Below, piece by piece: positions 9,141 through 17,803 of a DNA stretch of 64,000 nt. The position numbers and the translations under genes were made by a program. Source of the stretch: Candidatus Coprovivens excrementavium (GTDB lineage Bacteria; Bacillota_I; Bacilli_A; RF39; UBA660). Positions within the stretch are counted from its first letter, which is position 1. The number at the start of each line of letters is the position of its first letter. Under the pieces are notes generated by a model, which saw only the letters and a list, made by a program, of their open reading frames with translations, had not been told where the DNA came from and did no database searches. The stretch is taken from contig CALVVU010000003.1 in the NCBI GenBank assembly GCA_944363975.1, positions 186,001 through 250,000 of the forward strand, read 5' to 3'.

Positions 9141-9775
9141 AAGTAGGAGTGTCTTTTTTAACAAGAAATGAGTCTCTTGAGGAAACAATTAAAAAGATTG
9201 ATGAATCAAGTGCTGATTATATTCATGTTGATATGATGGACGGGGTTTTTGTTGATGAAGCAAATTATTCTGTTGCTGATTTTAAAAAGATGTTTAAGAA
9301 CATTTCTAAACCATTGGATGTTCATATGATGGTATGTTCTCCTAATAAATATGTTAAAGAATTTACAAAGTTAAAGAATGTTGAATATTTAACATTACAT
9401 TATGAATCTCATCGTCGACCAATTGATGTAATTAATATGATTAGACATACAAATATGAAAGTTGGAATTGCTATTAATCCAGAGACGAAAGTTAGTCACA
9501 TTGTGCCATTACTTAATCATATTGATCAAGTATTAGTTATGAGTGTTAAACCAGGTAAAGGTGGACAAAAATTTATGAATGAGATATTGTATAAAATAGA
9601 AACGTTAAAAGATATAAGAGAAGAGAATAATTATCATTATATAATATCTGTAGATGGTGGAATCAATGATGAGACAGCTAAATTATGTAAAGATTCTGGT
9701 GCTGATATGGTTGTTTCTGGTTCGTATGTTGTGTTAAGTGATAATTACGATGAAAAAATAAATAGTTTAAGATAA
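9137..9775 (+). CDS. rpe: Ribulose-phosphate 3-epimerase
   Basis: Rpe is a TIM-barrel enzyme interconverting ribulose-5-phosphate and xylulose-5-phosphate in the pentose phosphate pathway. Metal-binding and signature segments are visible: HVDMMDGVFV, LDVHMMV, MSVKPGKGGQKF and the C-terminal VDGGIN...SGADMVVSGSYV phosphate site. The 212-aa length is typical. It is the last gene of the rlmN operon, overlapping rsgA by 4 nt, as in Bacillus, and is followed by an intrinsic terminator. Confidence 0.93.
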   Translation: MKVGVSFLTRNESLEETIKKIDESSADYIHVDMMDGVFVDEANYSVADFKKMFKNISKPLDVHMMVCSPNKYVKEFTKLKNVEYLTLHYESHRRPIDVINMIRHTNMKVGIAINPETKVSHIVPLLNHIDQVLVMSVKPGKGGQKFMNEILYKIETLKDIREENNYHYIISVDGGINDETAKLCKDSGADMVVSGSYVVLSDNYDEKINSLR

Positions 9776-9795
9776 GAGATAATCTTATCTTTTTT
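9770..9795 (+). terminator. Intrinsic terminator of rlmN-rpe operon
   Basis: AGATAAGA (9770-9777) pairs with TCTTATCT (9783-9790), then a T tract. The stem overlaps the rpe stop codon. Confidence 0.85.
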
Positions 9796-9839
9796 AGTGT
9801 CTACTTAGATGTTTATTAATTAATTGGTTTTGTTATATA

Positions 9840-9848
9840 TGATATAAT
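9840..9848 (+). promoter_or_regulatory. Extended -10 promoter of cca
   Basis: TGATATAAT. The predicted start near 9855 lies beside the AAGGAGA ribosome site, giving a leader of about 15 nt. Confidence 0.75.
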
Positions 9849-9869
9849 TGTATTAAGGAGAATTGAATA

Positions 9870-11012
9870 ATGAATGCAATAAATATTTTAGAACGAATTG
9901 AGGATAATGGGTTTGAAGCTTATATAGTTGGGGGTTATGTAAGAGATTATTTATTAGGTATTAATTCTAGTGATGTAGATATTTGTACAAATGCAAGAGT
10001 TAGAGAATTATTAGATATATTTAGTGATTATAATGTTTTAAGTAATGAGTATGGAGCTGTTAAGTTAATAACTAATGATTCACGAATTGATATTACAACA
10101 TATCGACGTGATTTAAAATATAATGGTAGTCGTCGAAGAGTTGAAATAGAGTATGTTGATAATTTACTTGACGATATTAATCGACGTGATTTTACGATGA
10201 ATACTTTATGTATGAATAAAGAAGGCAATATTATAGATGTATTAAATGGAAAAGAAGATATAGAAAAGAAAATTATTAGATGTGTTGGTAATATTGATGA
10301 TCGATTAAATGAAGATCCGCTTAGAATGCTTCGAGCTGTTAGATTTGCAACGACGTTAAATTTCGAAATAGAAGAAGAATTATATAAGGAGTTAAAAAGA
10401 AATAGAACTTTGATAGCACAATTATCAAGAGAACGTATTAAAGAAGAATTAAATAAAATTTTAACTAGTACTAATGCACTAAGAGGATTAAAAATGATGA
10501 GGAATCTAGGTTTTTTAGATTATGTAGGGATAGATTTTAATGATAATTTGGTATATGTTAGTGATATATGTGGGATGTATAGTCAATTGACTTTGAAAAA
10601 AGAGTTTCCTTTTTCTAAAGAAGAGAAAGAAACAATAAAAGCAGTTAAAAATATATTAAATTATGGTATTATAGATGAAAATGTTATTTTTACATATGGA
10701 TTGTATGTCTCTTTAGTGGCTGGTAGTATTTTAGGTGTTGAAAGAGAGTATATTACTAGTTTAGAGAAAAATTTACCAATAAAAAGAATTAAAGATATTA
10801 AAATTAGTTCTGATGAAATATGTTCTATTTTAAATATTAAACCAAATAAAATAATTCATTTAGTATATGATGAATTAAAAGATTTAATATTAAAGGGAAA
10901 GCTTATTAATGATAATAATTCTATTAAGGAGTATTTAATGGTTAATAGAAAGAAGTGGTTAAATGAAGGAGCAAGTTTGGAAATTGTTAAATGCCAAGAA
11001 GTTGGTTGTTAA
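9870..11012 (+). CDS. cca: CCA tRNA nucleotidyltransferase
   Basis: This class II nucleotidyltransferase adds or repairs the 3' CCA of tRNAs. The N-terminal motif GGYVRDYLLG with metal ligands in SSDVDI is followed by RRDFTMNTLCMN, IDDRLNEDPLRMLRAVRFA and the ERIKEELNKIL neck segment. The C-terminal third is weakly conserved. Length 380 aa is normal. The start ATG follows AAGGAG. The single tRNA in this window already encodes its CCA, so the enzyme may act mainly in repair. Its 3' end overlaps the DnaD gene by 50 nt. Confidence 0.94.
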   Translation: MNAINILERIEDNGFEAYIVGGYVRDYLLGINSSDVDICTNARVRELLDIFSDYNVLSNEYGAVKLITNDSRIDITTYRRDLKYNGSRRRVEIEYVDNLLDDINRRDFTMNTLCMNKEGNIIDVLNGKEDIEKKIIRCVGNIDDRLNEDPLRMLRAVRFATTLNFEIEEELYKELKRNRTLIAQLSRERIKEELNKILTSTNALRGLKMMRNLGFLDYVGIDFNDNLVYVSDICGMYSQLTLKKEFPFSKEEKETIKAVKNILNYGIIDENVIFTYGLYVSLVAGSILGVEREYITSLEKNLPIKRIKDIKISSDEICSILNIKPNKIIHLVYDELKDLILKGKLINDNNSIKEYLMVNRKKWLNEGASLEIVKCQEVGC

Positions 11013-11622
11013 TGAATATTTGATTAAAGAGGCAATAAGAAATAATTTGTCTTTAGATGAGTTTTTGGTATTAGTTTATTTTGATAATAGTTATAATGGT
11101 GTTTTTGAAGTTGAACTAGTAAGTAAAATACTAGGATTAGATGTTAATAGAACGATGGAAGCATTTAATAGTTTGATGATTAAAGGACTTGTAACTTTGG
11201 AGAGTGTTAAAGATTTAGAAAATCGTCTTAATGAAGTTGTTAAATTAGATGGTGTTTATAGTTCTATTGTTGAGAATACAAATGAAGAAACTAAAGAAGA
11301 GGTAAAAGAAGATATTTTTAAAACTTTTGAGAAAGAATTGGGCAGAACGATGTCGCCAATGGAATTGGAATTAATTAATGGATGGTTAATTAGTGGTACA
11401 CCTGAGGAAATCATATTAGGGGCTTTAAGAGAAGCTGTTTATAATGGCGTTAGTAATTTTAGGTATATTGATAAAATAATTTATGAATGGGAGAAAAAAG
11501 GGTTTAAAAACATGAATGATGTTAATGCTTATATTAAAAATCGCTATGATGAAAAAGTAAAAGATAAAGCAGTTATTAAAAAAGAGCAGGAAATATCTGA
11601 TTATGATTGGTTGGATGAATGA
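10963..11622 (+). CDS. dnaD: DNA replication protein DnaD
   Basis: DnaD remodels DNA and helps load the helicase at oriC and at restart sites. The N-terminal winged-helix part (LSLDEFLVLVYFDNSY...) and the C-terminal DnaB2 domain (MSPMELELINGWL, FRYIDKIIYEWEKKG) are both recognisable. The protein ends YDWLDE like the Bacillus protein (NWLEQ). It overlaps cca by 50 nt and nth by 4 nt. The ATG at 10963 has only a weak purine-rich site upstream, so the start is approximate. The dnaD-nth order is conserved in Bacilli. Confidence 0.88.
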   Translation: MKEQVWKLLNAKKLVVNEYLIKEAIRNNLSLDEFLVLVYFDNSYNGVFEVELVSKILGLDVNRTMEAFNSLMIKGLVTLESVKDLENRLNEVVKLDGVYSSIVENTNEETKEEVKEDIFKTFEKELGRTMSPMELELINGWLISGTPEEIILGALREAVYNGVSNFRYIDKIIYEWEKKGFKNMNDVNAYIKNRYDEKVKDKAVIKKEQEISDYDWLDE

Positions 11623-12242
11623 TGATAAAAGATTTTAATAAAAAATTAGATTTAATGTTTCCAGATGCAAAATGTGAATTAAATTATAATCGAGATTATG
11701 AATTATTAATTGCGACGGTATTGTCTGCACAATGCACTGATAAAAGAGTTAATGAGGTAACTAGTATTTTATTTAGTAAATATGATATTTATGGGTTATC
11801 TAAAGCTATAAAGAAAGATATAGAGAATATTATACGTAGTTGTGGTTCTTATACAAAGAAATCTTCTTATATTATAGATATTGCTAAGTCTTTAGTAGAT
11901 AATTATAATGGAGTTGTTCCAAATAATCGTGATTATTTAGAAAATCTGCCTGGAGTAGGAAGAAAAACGGCAAATGTGGTTTTATCTAATTTATTTAATG
12001 TTCCAACTATTGCAGTTGATACTCATGTTGAAAGAGTTAGTAAAAGATTAAAAATAGCTCGTAGGAATGATAGTGTTTTAACAGTTGAGAAGAAATTAAT
12101 GAAAATGATTCCTAAAGATTTATGGAGTAGAAGTCATCATCAAATGGTTTTATTTGGAAGATATATTTGTAAGGCACGAGGTCCTTTATGTGATAAATGT
12201 CAGTTTTATGATGATTGTTTATCTAAGGATAAAAAGAAATAA
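11619..12242 (+). CDS. nth: Endonuclease III (DNA glycosylase/AP lyase)
   Basis: Nth removes oxidised pyrimidines. The helix-hairpin-helix LPGVGRKTANVVLSN carries the catalytic Lys, and the catalytic Asp lies in VDTHVERV. The C-terminal [4Fe-4S] ligands are spaced C-x6-C-x2-C-x5-C (CKARGPLCDKCQFYDDC). At 207 aa it is full length. The start overlaps the dnaD stop (ATGATG), and it ends at a terminator shared with the convergent ponA. Confidence 0.95.
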   Translation: MMIKDFNKKLDLMFPDAKCELNYNRDYELLIATVLSAQCTDKRVNEVTSILFSKYDIYGLSKAIKKDIENIIRSCGSYTKKSSYIIDIAKSLVDNYNGVVPNNRDYLENLPGVGRKTANVVLSNLFNVPTIAVDTHVERVSKRLKIARRNDSVLTVEKKLMKMIPKDLWSRSHHQMVLFGRYICKARGPLCDKCQFYDDCLSKDKKK

Positions 12243-12270
12243 AAAAAATCTACTAATTGTAGATTTTTTT
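12241..12270. terminator. Bidirectional terminator between nth and ponA
   Basis: An A-rich arm ending ATCTAC pairs with GTAGAT followed by T's, with a 5-nt loop. It works in both directions between the convergent genes. Confidence 0.85.
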
Positions 12271-14948
12271 TATGGTGTTGGAATAATTGGTTCTTCTGTT
12301 CCTGGATCTTCTGTTGGTGGATCTGTCTCAGGATCAGAAGGTAATTCAGGGATAGTCGCTTCAATGGTTGCTGTAATAGTTAATCCAGGACTCATATTAG
12401 CTTTAAAAATACTATATGCTGATTTTATTACGAAATTGTATGTACCACTACTAGGTGCATTGTATATATAGTATGTATCTGTTGTGTATCCAAGAGATTG
12501 GAGTCCAGTTTCTGTTTGAAGATATACTTGGTAACCAATATTTCCGATATTAGATGCGTTGTACGAATTTCTTCTATTTAAATAAATTGATGCAAATTGA
12601 CCATAGTTTTCACTAAAATAATTTTGTAGATATGATGCGTCTATAGCGTTTGGTGTTTCTATTGCATCCCAGCTAAGATTGATTTGATTATTACTAATTT
12701 CAACGCTACCATTCGTTGGATCTTTTAGTTGATCAAATCTATCCGATACCTCACTTGGCTCAGTCCCCTTCTTAAAAAGTTCTGTCGATATCAAACTAGC
12801 AGGTGTATATGCTGATGGTAGTTCTGCAGGGTTTGTTTCCTTTTCGTATTTAGCAGATATTACGCCACTTGGTTTAGTAAATTTAGATTTCTTTTTGTAA
12901 ATATTGTTTGCAAGTTGAGCAGATATTAATTTTCTTTCACGTGCTGCGTTTAAGGCTAAGGTGTATTCATTTTTAGTTAAATAATCAGTTCCATACCAGA
13001 ATGATATAACATAATCTGGAGAATAGGTGATTACCCAGTTATCTTGAGACGCACCATCTGGAACTCCTTTTTTACTATGGGTAGAAGTACCTGTTTTAGA
13101 AGCTATTTGAGTTCCAGAAACTTTTATATTTCCTCCAACACCTTGCTTTGTAGCGGTAATTAACATATCAGTTATCATATATGCTGTTTCTTCACTCATA
13201 GCTTGAACTTTTTCATATTTATATTCTTCAACTTCATCTGTTTCACGGAAGATTATTTTAGTATATGAATATGGTTCTATATAATATCCATTACGAGCGA
13301 ATGTACCATATGCTGCCGCCATATCTTCTGGGCTGACTTCTAGTCCTCCACCGATTGCATATGCTTCATATAAGGTATCACCATAGTCAATTCCACAGTT
13401 ATGAACAAATTCAGCTATTTTAGTTTTGTCGACTGCTTGAAATGCTTGAACTGCAGGAATGTTTCGTGATTGAGCTAGTGCTTGACGCATTGTCATTGCT
13501 CCCATATATGTTTTATCGGCGTTGGTTAATTCTTGGCCATTTGAATAAGTCATTTTATTATCAAAGAATAGTGTACCAGTATTTCCGTTATTATATTCGA
13601 TGTATGGCCCGTAAGCGAATATAGGTTTAGCTGTAGAACCTGGTTGAGTTTTTAACATAGTTGCACGATTATAAGCTTTAGGTGTTGTTTGATGACGTCC
13701 ACCATTTACTGCTCTAATTGAACCGTCATGAACATCGGTAACAATACCACCAAATTGGATGTTATCACGATAGTCGTTGTATTTATAAGTTTTCCATTTG
13801 TAATTTAGTTTACCATTATTTAAATCAACAAAAACATCTTGAATATCTGGATCCATTGTTGTGTATATTTCCATTGGAACTGAGTATGGATCCATATCTT
13901 TACCATATTTTTCCATAATATCGGAACATACGACATCGATAAATGATTGATATTTGTTTAATGTTGAATCCTTTTGGTCAATTAGAAGAGATTCAACTGT
14001 TATGGCTTTAGCATCTTCAGCTTGTTCTTCAGTAATGTAACCATGGCGAACCATTAGATTTAGAACTATAGAACGACGTTGTGAAGATAAATCTGGATTA
14101 ACGAATGGATCGTATGAACCTGGAGCATTAAATATTCCAGCAAGTAGAGAAGCTTCTGCAAGAGTTAGATCACTAACTGATTTGCCAAAATATGACTGAG
14201 AAGCTTGTTCAATTCCCCAGGAACTTGCCCCTAAATATGGAGCATTAACATAAAATTCAATAATTTCTTCTTTAGTATAATTTTTTTCGACTAAGAAGAT
14301 AGACATATAAATATCAGTAAATTTACGAATTATACCTTCGATACCGTGTGATTCTTTAGAAGTAAAAGTGTTTTTTACGACTTGCATGGTTAAAGTTGAT
14401 GCTCCTCCGGCTCCACTTTGTCCAGTTAGTTGTCCAAGTGACGCTTTTATGAAACGTACTACGTCAAAACCATTATGTTGAAAGAAACGAGAATCTTCTG
14501 TAGCAACGATGGCATCAATTAATACTTGAGGTAATTCTTCGTAAGTTTTTAATTCTCTTTGTTCAGAACCAACACGTGCGAATTCTTCACCATTTTTGTC
14601 ATAGAAGATTGTTGCTTCTTTGTTATAGAGTAAATCAGTATCAAATTCTGGTGCTGTTAATACTATATAACCAAAGAAGAGCATCATTGTAACCATTATT
14701 ACAATACCAGTAAACATTAGAATACTAAGAATAATATTTAAAACTTTTCCTTTATTTTTTTTCTTGGTTTTATCTTTTACCAGTCTAATGGCTTTATTAT
14801 TAGATATTGTTTTTTTGATATTGTTCGTTATTTTATTTGGTGCTTTTTTTGTACTTTTTTCTTTACTTATTGTAATTGCACGTGATTTTTGATTATTTGT
14901 TTTGCTTTTGCTATTTTGACTTGTCGAATTTTTTTTATTTGTTACCAT
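12270..14948 (-). CDS. ponA: Class A penicillin-binding protein (PonA/PBP1 type)
   Basis: This bifunctional peptidoglycan synthase has a ~69-residue basic cytoplasmic tail (Lys/Asn/Ser-rich) followed by one membrane helix at ~70-97. The GT51 glycosyltransferase domain carries catalytic Glu at ~151 in TEDSRFFQHNG, and GGASTLTMQVVKN. The transpeptidase domain has the SxxK serine at ~438 (GSTAKP), SxN at ~493 (SRN) and KTGTS at ~618. The C terminus has a fibronectin-III-like segment and an acidic Pro/Glu/Thr-rich tail (TDPPTEDPGTEEP). Total 892 aa. It lies 2 nt downstream of recU, the conserved recU-ponA pair. Confidence 0.95.
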   Translation of the reverse strand: MVTNKKNSTSQNSKSKTNNQKSRAITISKEKSTKKAPNKITNNIKKTISNNKAIRLVKDKTKKKNKGKVLNIILSILMFTGIVIMVTMMLFFGYIVLTAPEFDTDLLYNKEATIFYDKNGEEFARVGSEQRELKTYEELPQVLIDAIVATEDSRFFQHNGFDVVRFIKASLGQLTGQSGAGGASTLTMQVVKNTFTSKESHGIEGIIRKFTDIYMSIFLVEKNYTKEEIIEFYVNAPYLGASSWGIEQASQSYFGKSVSDLTLAEASLLAGIFNAPGSYDPFVNPDLSSQRRSIVLNLMVRHGYITEEQAEDAKAITVESLLIDQKDSTLNKYQSFIDVVCSDIMEKYGKDMDPYSVPMEIYTTMDPDIQDVFVDLNNGKLNYKWKTYKYNDYRDNIQFGGIVTDVHDGSIRAVNGGRHQTTPKAYNRATMLKTQPGSTAKPIFAYGPYIEYNNGNTGTLFFDNKMTYSNGQELTNADKTYMGAMTMRQALAQSRNIPAVQAFQAVDKTKIAEFVHNCGIDYGDTLYEAYAIGGGLEVSPEDMAAAYGTFARNGYYIEPYSYTKIIFRETDEVEEYKYEKVQAMSEETAYMITDMLITATKQGVGGNIKVSGTQIASKTGTSTHSKKGVPDGASQDNWVITYSPDYVISFWYGTDYLTKNEYTLALNAARERKLISAQLANNIYKKKSKFTKPSGVISAKYEKETNPAELPSAYTPASLISTELFKKGTEPSEVSDRFDQLKDPTNGSVEISNNQINLSWDAIETPNAIDASYLQNYFSENYGQFASIYLNRRNSYNASNIGNIGYQVYLQTETGLQSLGYTTDTYYIYNAPSSGTYNFVIKSAYSIFKANMSPGLTITATIEATIPELPSDPETDPPTEDPGTEEPIIPTP

Positions 14949-14950
14949 TT

Positions 14951-15514
14951 TTATTCTCCTTCAAAATATACTTTATCAACAACTTTTAGATAATCTAATT
15001 GTGGTTGATATGATTCTTTAATAATGTGAGCTTTCTCTTGAATGTATTTATAGCTTATTGATTTTCTGTTAGTTGTGTCAATATATGAAATGTAATCTTC
15101 TCCAGTTAGTAAATAATTAATATTGTTCATTCTAATTATGAGAAAAACAATACCGCCATGTTTTATAACATTTCTTATTTGATTTGTTTGATGTTCTTGA
15201 ATGTTAGATAATGGAAAAGATGTTTTATTTAATGTTTCTTTAGCATCAAATTCGATATATTTTCCACGATATAAGCCATTATAGTCTAAAGTTGATTGCT
15301 CTTTAAAGTAAGCTTTTTCAATTATTTTTTTGTGATTATTATACGATACATCGACAACACCAATAGGTGTTGGCTTTTTGTATATTAAGGCGTAATCTTT
15401 TTTTAAGTAGTAATTATTACTTGAATTTAGTGCATTTTCAAGATTCATACCACGATTACTATGTGAAACACTTAGTTTAGTAAAACATTTCTTAATATTA
15501 TTAGGGTATTGCAT
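14951..15514 (-). CDS. recU: Holliday junction resolvase RecU
   Basis: RecU is the Firmicutes Holliday-junction resolvase of the PD-(D/E)xK fold. Family segments are NRGMNLENALN, the catalytic core YRGKYIEFDAKET and the HQTNQI motif with GGIVFLIIRM. I choose the ATG at 15514, preceded by AAGGTGA; the in-frame TTG at 15520 would sit on that ribosome site. Length 187 aa. It is the first gene of the recU-ponA unit and is divergent from gpsB. Confidence 0.94.
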   Translation of the reverse strand: MQYPNNIKKCFTKLSVSHSNRGMNLENALNSSNNYYLKKDYALIYKKPTPIGVVDVSYNNHKKIIEKAYFKEQSTLDYNGLYRGKYIEFDAKETLNKTSFPLSNIQEHQTNQIRNVIKHGGIVFLIIRMNNINYLLTGEDYISYIDTTNRKSISYKYIQEKAHIIKESYQPQLDYLKVVDKVYFEGE

Positions 15515-15532
15515 AATCAATCACCTTACATA

Positions 15533-15538
15533 ATTATA
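15533..15538 (-). promoter_or_regulatory. -10 box for recU-ponA
   Basis: On the minus strand TATAAT lies about 20 nt upstream of the recU ATG, followed by the AAGGTGA ribosome site. The leader would be about 12 nt. No convincing -35. Confidence 0.45.
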
Positions 15539-15661
15539 CTATATAATGCTGATAAAATATAGTATGTAAAAATCTTCTTTACATTTCTTATTTTTTCTTA
15601 TTTTGTCTAATGAGATGAAAATAAGTTATTTATGTTTTATGATGTTAGCGGAGGGATAATA

Positions 15662-15772
15662 ATGCGTGTTGAATTCTTTTTACAAGATATGATAGATATG
15701 GTTAATGAGGTAGATAGAAAGTTAATCATCACTTCCTGTAATCTTGACAAGATAGATAGTAAAGATATATAA
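15662..15772 (+). CDS. Possible small protein (36 aa)
   Basis: This is a short open frame with a strong ribosome site (GGAGGG at 15650-15655) at good spacing from its ATG, encoding an acidic 36-residue peptide starting MRVEFFLQDMIDM. I do not recognise it. Its 3' end overlaps the consensus gpsB promoter at 15744-15773, which can be read as evidence against coding, or as a small gene whose end doubles as a promoter. It lies in the 286-bp gap between recU and gpsB, where I see nothing else. Confidence 0.35.
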   Translation: MRVEFFLQDMIDMVNEVDRKLIITSCNLDKIDSKDI

Positions 15773-15773
15773 T
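15744..15773 (+). promoter_or_regulatory. Consensus sigma-A promoter of gpsB/rnpB
   Basis: A perfect TTGACA (15744-15749) and a perfect TATAAT (15768-15773) are separated by 18 nt. This is the most canonical promoter in the window. It would drive gpsB and probably RNase P RNA, which lies 5 nt after gpsB with no visible terminator between them. Confidence 0.8.
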
Positions 15774-15800
15774 TTATGTCATAAGAAGGGTGATTTGTTT

Positions 15801-16136
15801 ATGTATAATGATAAGATAACTTTGACTCCACAAGATATCTTGGATAAGGAGTTTAAAATTGATGCTAGAGGCTATAGACCACAAGAAGTTGATAAGTTTC
15901 TAGATATGGTTATTAATGATTATAATGAATTTATCGCTGAAATTAAGAGGTTAAAAAAAGAAATAACTTACCTTAATGATGATAATAGTAAGTTAAAAAA
16001 TGAGCTTCGTCGTATTAAAGCTAATATTGAAGCGGCTGAAGGTTCTGCCTCAAATAATAGTTCAGTTAGTAATGTTGACCTTCTTAGAAGATTAAGTCAA
16101 CTTGAGAAAGTTGTTTATGGTAAGAACGAAGAATAA
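15801..16136 (+). CDS. gpsB: Cell division regulator GpsB
   Basis: GpsB is a DivIVA-like coiled-coil adaptor that shuttles class A PBPs between septum and side wall. The N-terminal lipid/PBP-binding segment (LTPQDILDKEFKIDARGYR then DKFLDMVINDY) and a central coiled coil are clear. The C-terminal VDLLRRLSQLEKVVYG matches the trimerisation tail. The ATG at 15801 lies 10 nt after AAGGG; an in-frame TTG at 15795 is too close. 111 aa. Its partner class A PBP gene (ponA) lies just across the divergent gap. Confidence 0.95.
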   Translation: MYNDKITLTPQDILDKEFKIDARGYRPQEVDKFLDMVINDYNEFIAEIKRLKKEITYLNDDNSKLKNELRRIKANIEAAEGSASNNSSVSNVDLLRRLSQLEKVVYGKNEE

Positions 16137-16141
16137 AATAT

Positions 16142-16497
16142 AATAAGAGTTTTAGGCAAATGCTATATATTTATTATATAGAGGAAAGTCCAAGCTCACA
16201 CAGTCTGTGATGATTGTAGTGTTTGTGCTAAGGGAAAAAATAACCTTAGGTAGTATAGTATACTAACGGCTTCGAAATAATCCCAAAGGGATTAAATTAG
16301 ATATAAAAGTGCCAAAGAGACGAGCCTAAAGAGTAATCTTTAGGGTGGAACGTGGTAAACCCCGCAAGTGAGAAACCCAAATTATGGTAGGGGAGTCTTT
16401 ACCGATAATTAAGAATGAGGTAAAGGACCTATTTGATAGGTAGATAAATATTTGCCGCCCTTTTAGGGTACAGAACGTGGCTTATTAAACTTTTATT
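16142..16497 (+). ncRNA. rnpB: RNase P RNA (type B)
   Basis: This is the catalytic RNA that matures tRNA 5' ends. Universally conserved segments are present: GAGGAAAGTCC near the 5' end, then GACGAGCC, GTGAGAAACCC and near the 3' end ACAGAACGTGGCTTAT. The ends were placed by pairing the P1 helix: AATAAGAGTTT at 16142 with AAACTTTTATT ending at 16497. The location directly after gpsB is the same as in Bacillus subtilis. The terminal Us of P1 may also serve as terminator. Confidence 0.96.
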
Positions 16498-16532
16498 TTA
16501 TTTTTATTTAATTAGAAAAGGAGTGAATAATC

Positions 16533-17015
16533 TTGAATGAGATTGGCGAACTATTGCGATCGACTCGTGAAGAATCAGGGGTGAGCTTAGAGGAAGCCAG
16601 TGGTGATTTAGAGATTAAGACACTAATATTAGAAAATATTGAAGATGGAAATATTGGATGTTTTAAAGATATCTTTGTATTAAAGGATTATATATATGAT
16701 TATGCAAAATATTTAGGTTTAGAACCAGATAAAATTATAGATGAGTTCAATGAATATTTATTTGAATATACTTCAAAAATCCCATTGGAAGATATCGAAA
16801 AAGCAATGAAAGAGCAACAAAAGGAAGAGATTCCACAACAGAAAATTGTTTCACCATATACTAATTCAACAAAAAAGCCAATTAATAAAGTTGTTTTGTT
16901 GTTGTTAATTGCTTTGGGTGTTTTAGTTGTATTGATTCTTTTTTGGTCAGTAAAACAAATTACTGTTAATAATATGACGACAAATATGATAAGTTATGTC
17001 GATAGTAGTAGATAA
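16533..17015 (+). CDS. rodZ: RodZ/YmfM-like HTH membrane protein
   Basis: This 160-aa protein has an N-terminal Cro/HTH_25-like domain (IGELLRSTREESGVSLEEAS...FVLKDYIYDYAKYLGL), a charged linker, one transmembrane helix at ~117-138 (VVLLLLIALGVLVVLILFW) and a very short outer tail of about 20 residues. It lacks the large extracellular domain of RodZ, so a reduced role in the elongasome is possible. The start is a TTG at 16533, decided by GGAG 9 nt upstream; the nearby ATG at 16537 is in another frame. The position before pgsA and recA matches ymfM in Bacillus. Confidence 0.85.
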   Translation: MNEIGELLRSTREESGVSLEEASGDLEIKTLILENIEDGNIGCFKDIFVLKDYIYDYAKYLGLEPDKIIDEFNEYLFEYTSKIPLEDIEKAMKEQQKEEIPQQKIVSPYTNSTKKPINKVVLLLLIALGVLVVLILFWSVKQITVNNMTTNMISYVDSSR

Positions 17016-17026
17016 GTAGGTGCAGA

Positions 17027-17656
17027 ATGGAAAAAGTAGAAAAAAAGAAAAAAATGAATTTACCAAATAAAATTACTTGTGTAAGATTAGTAATTTCATT
17101 TGTAGTTTTAATTATGTTATGTATGCCATGGAGTGAGATAGGAGTATCATTTCCTGTGTATTCAGTATTAAATGTAGAAAATGTTGATTTAAAATATATA
17201 ATATGTGGAATATTATTTATGATAGGATCAATTACTGACTTCTTAGATGGCTATATAGCTAGAAAAAATAATATTGTTACTGATTTTGGAAAGGTAATGG
17301 ATGCAATTGCAGATAAAGTGTTGGTAAATGGAGTTTTAATTATTTTGGCTTATAATAAATTTTTACCATTGATTGTACCAGTTATTATTATTACAAGAGA
17401 TATTGTTGTAGATTCAATTAAAATGGTATCAGGTAGTAAAGGTAAGGTTGTTGCTGCATCATGGCCTGGAAAGATAAAGACTATTTGTATGATGATAGGG
17501 GTAACTTTGACGTTCTTCTATAATATTCCTTTTGCATTTATAGGCGGTGGAATACGTATCGATTATTTATTTGTCTTTGTTGCAACTGTTATGAGTGTTG
17601 TTTCAGCTTGTCAGTATTATTTGGCAAATAAAGATTTTATATTTTCAGAAGTTTAG
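17027..17656 (+). CDS. pgsA: CDP-diacylglycerol-glycerol-3-phosphate phosphatidyltransferase
   Basis: PgsA makes phosphatidylglycerol phosphate, the committed step to anionic phospholipids. The CDP-alcohol transferase motif is intact in DFLDGYIARKNN...TDFGKVMDAIADK (Dx2DGx2ARx8Gx3Dx3D). There are about five membrane segments, and length is 209 aa. It is co-oriented 11 nt after rodZ. The cinA gene often found between pgsA and recA is missing. Confidence 0.92.
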   Translation: MEKVEKKKKMNLPNKITCVRLVISFVVLIMLCMPWSEIGVSFPVYSVLNVENVDLKYIICGILFMIGSITDFLDGYIARKNNIVTDFGKVMDAIADKVLVNGVLIILAYNKFLPLIVPVIIITRDIVVDSIKMVSGSKGKVVAASWPGKIKTICMMIGVTLTFFYNIPFAFIGGGIRIDYLFVFVATVMSVVSACQYYLANKDFIFSEV

Positions 17657-17660
17657 AAAA

Positions 17661-17699
17661 AAAGAATTTTAAAGTAAATGAATTTAAAATTCTTTTTTT
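17661..17699 (+). terminator. Intrinsic terminator of rodZ-pgsA
   Basis: AAAGAATTTTAAA (17661-17673) pairs perfectly with TTTAAAATTCTTT (17683-17695) before a T tract. Confidence 0.9.
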
Positions 17700-17718
17700 G
17701 TGCCAAAAACAAACGATA

Positions 17719-17732
17719 AAAACAAATGTTCG
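17719..17732 (+). promoter_or_regulatory. LexA (SOS) box upstream of recA
   Basis: AAAACAAATGTTCG matches the Gram-positive LexA site CGAAC-N4-GTTCG at 8 of its 10 defined positions, with the right half perfect. It ends 8 nt upstream of the recA -35, a position where LexA can block transcription. lexA itself is not in the window. Confidence 0.65.
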
Positions 17733-17740
17733 AAAAAAGG

Positions 17741-17768
17741 TTGACAAAATTGTTAAAACTATTATAAA
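17741..17768 (+). promoter_or_regulatory. recA promoter
   Basis: TTGACA (17741-17746), 16-nt spacer, TATAAA (17763-17768). The leader before recA is about 28 nt with a GGGAGG ribosome site. Confidence 0.8.
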
Positions 17769-17803
17769 ATTATAGTGTCATTTAAATAAGTGGGAGGAAA
17801 AAA

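Noticed and set aside
12154-12471. Plus-strand frame across the end of nth and the C terminus of ponA
   Set aside because: It overlaps nth in another frame, crosses the shared terminator and is antisense to the ponA tail; the Gly/Ser-rich look comes from the reversed Pro/Glu/Thr repeats.
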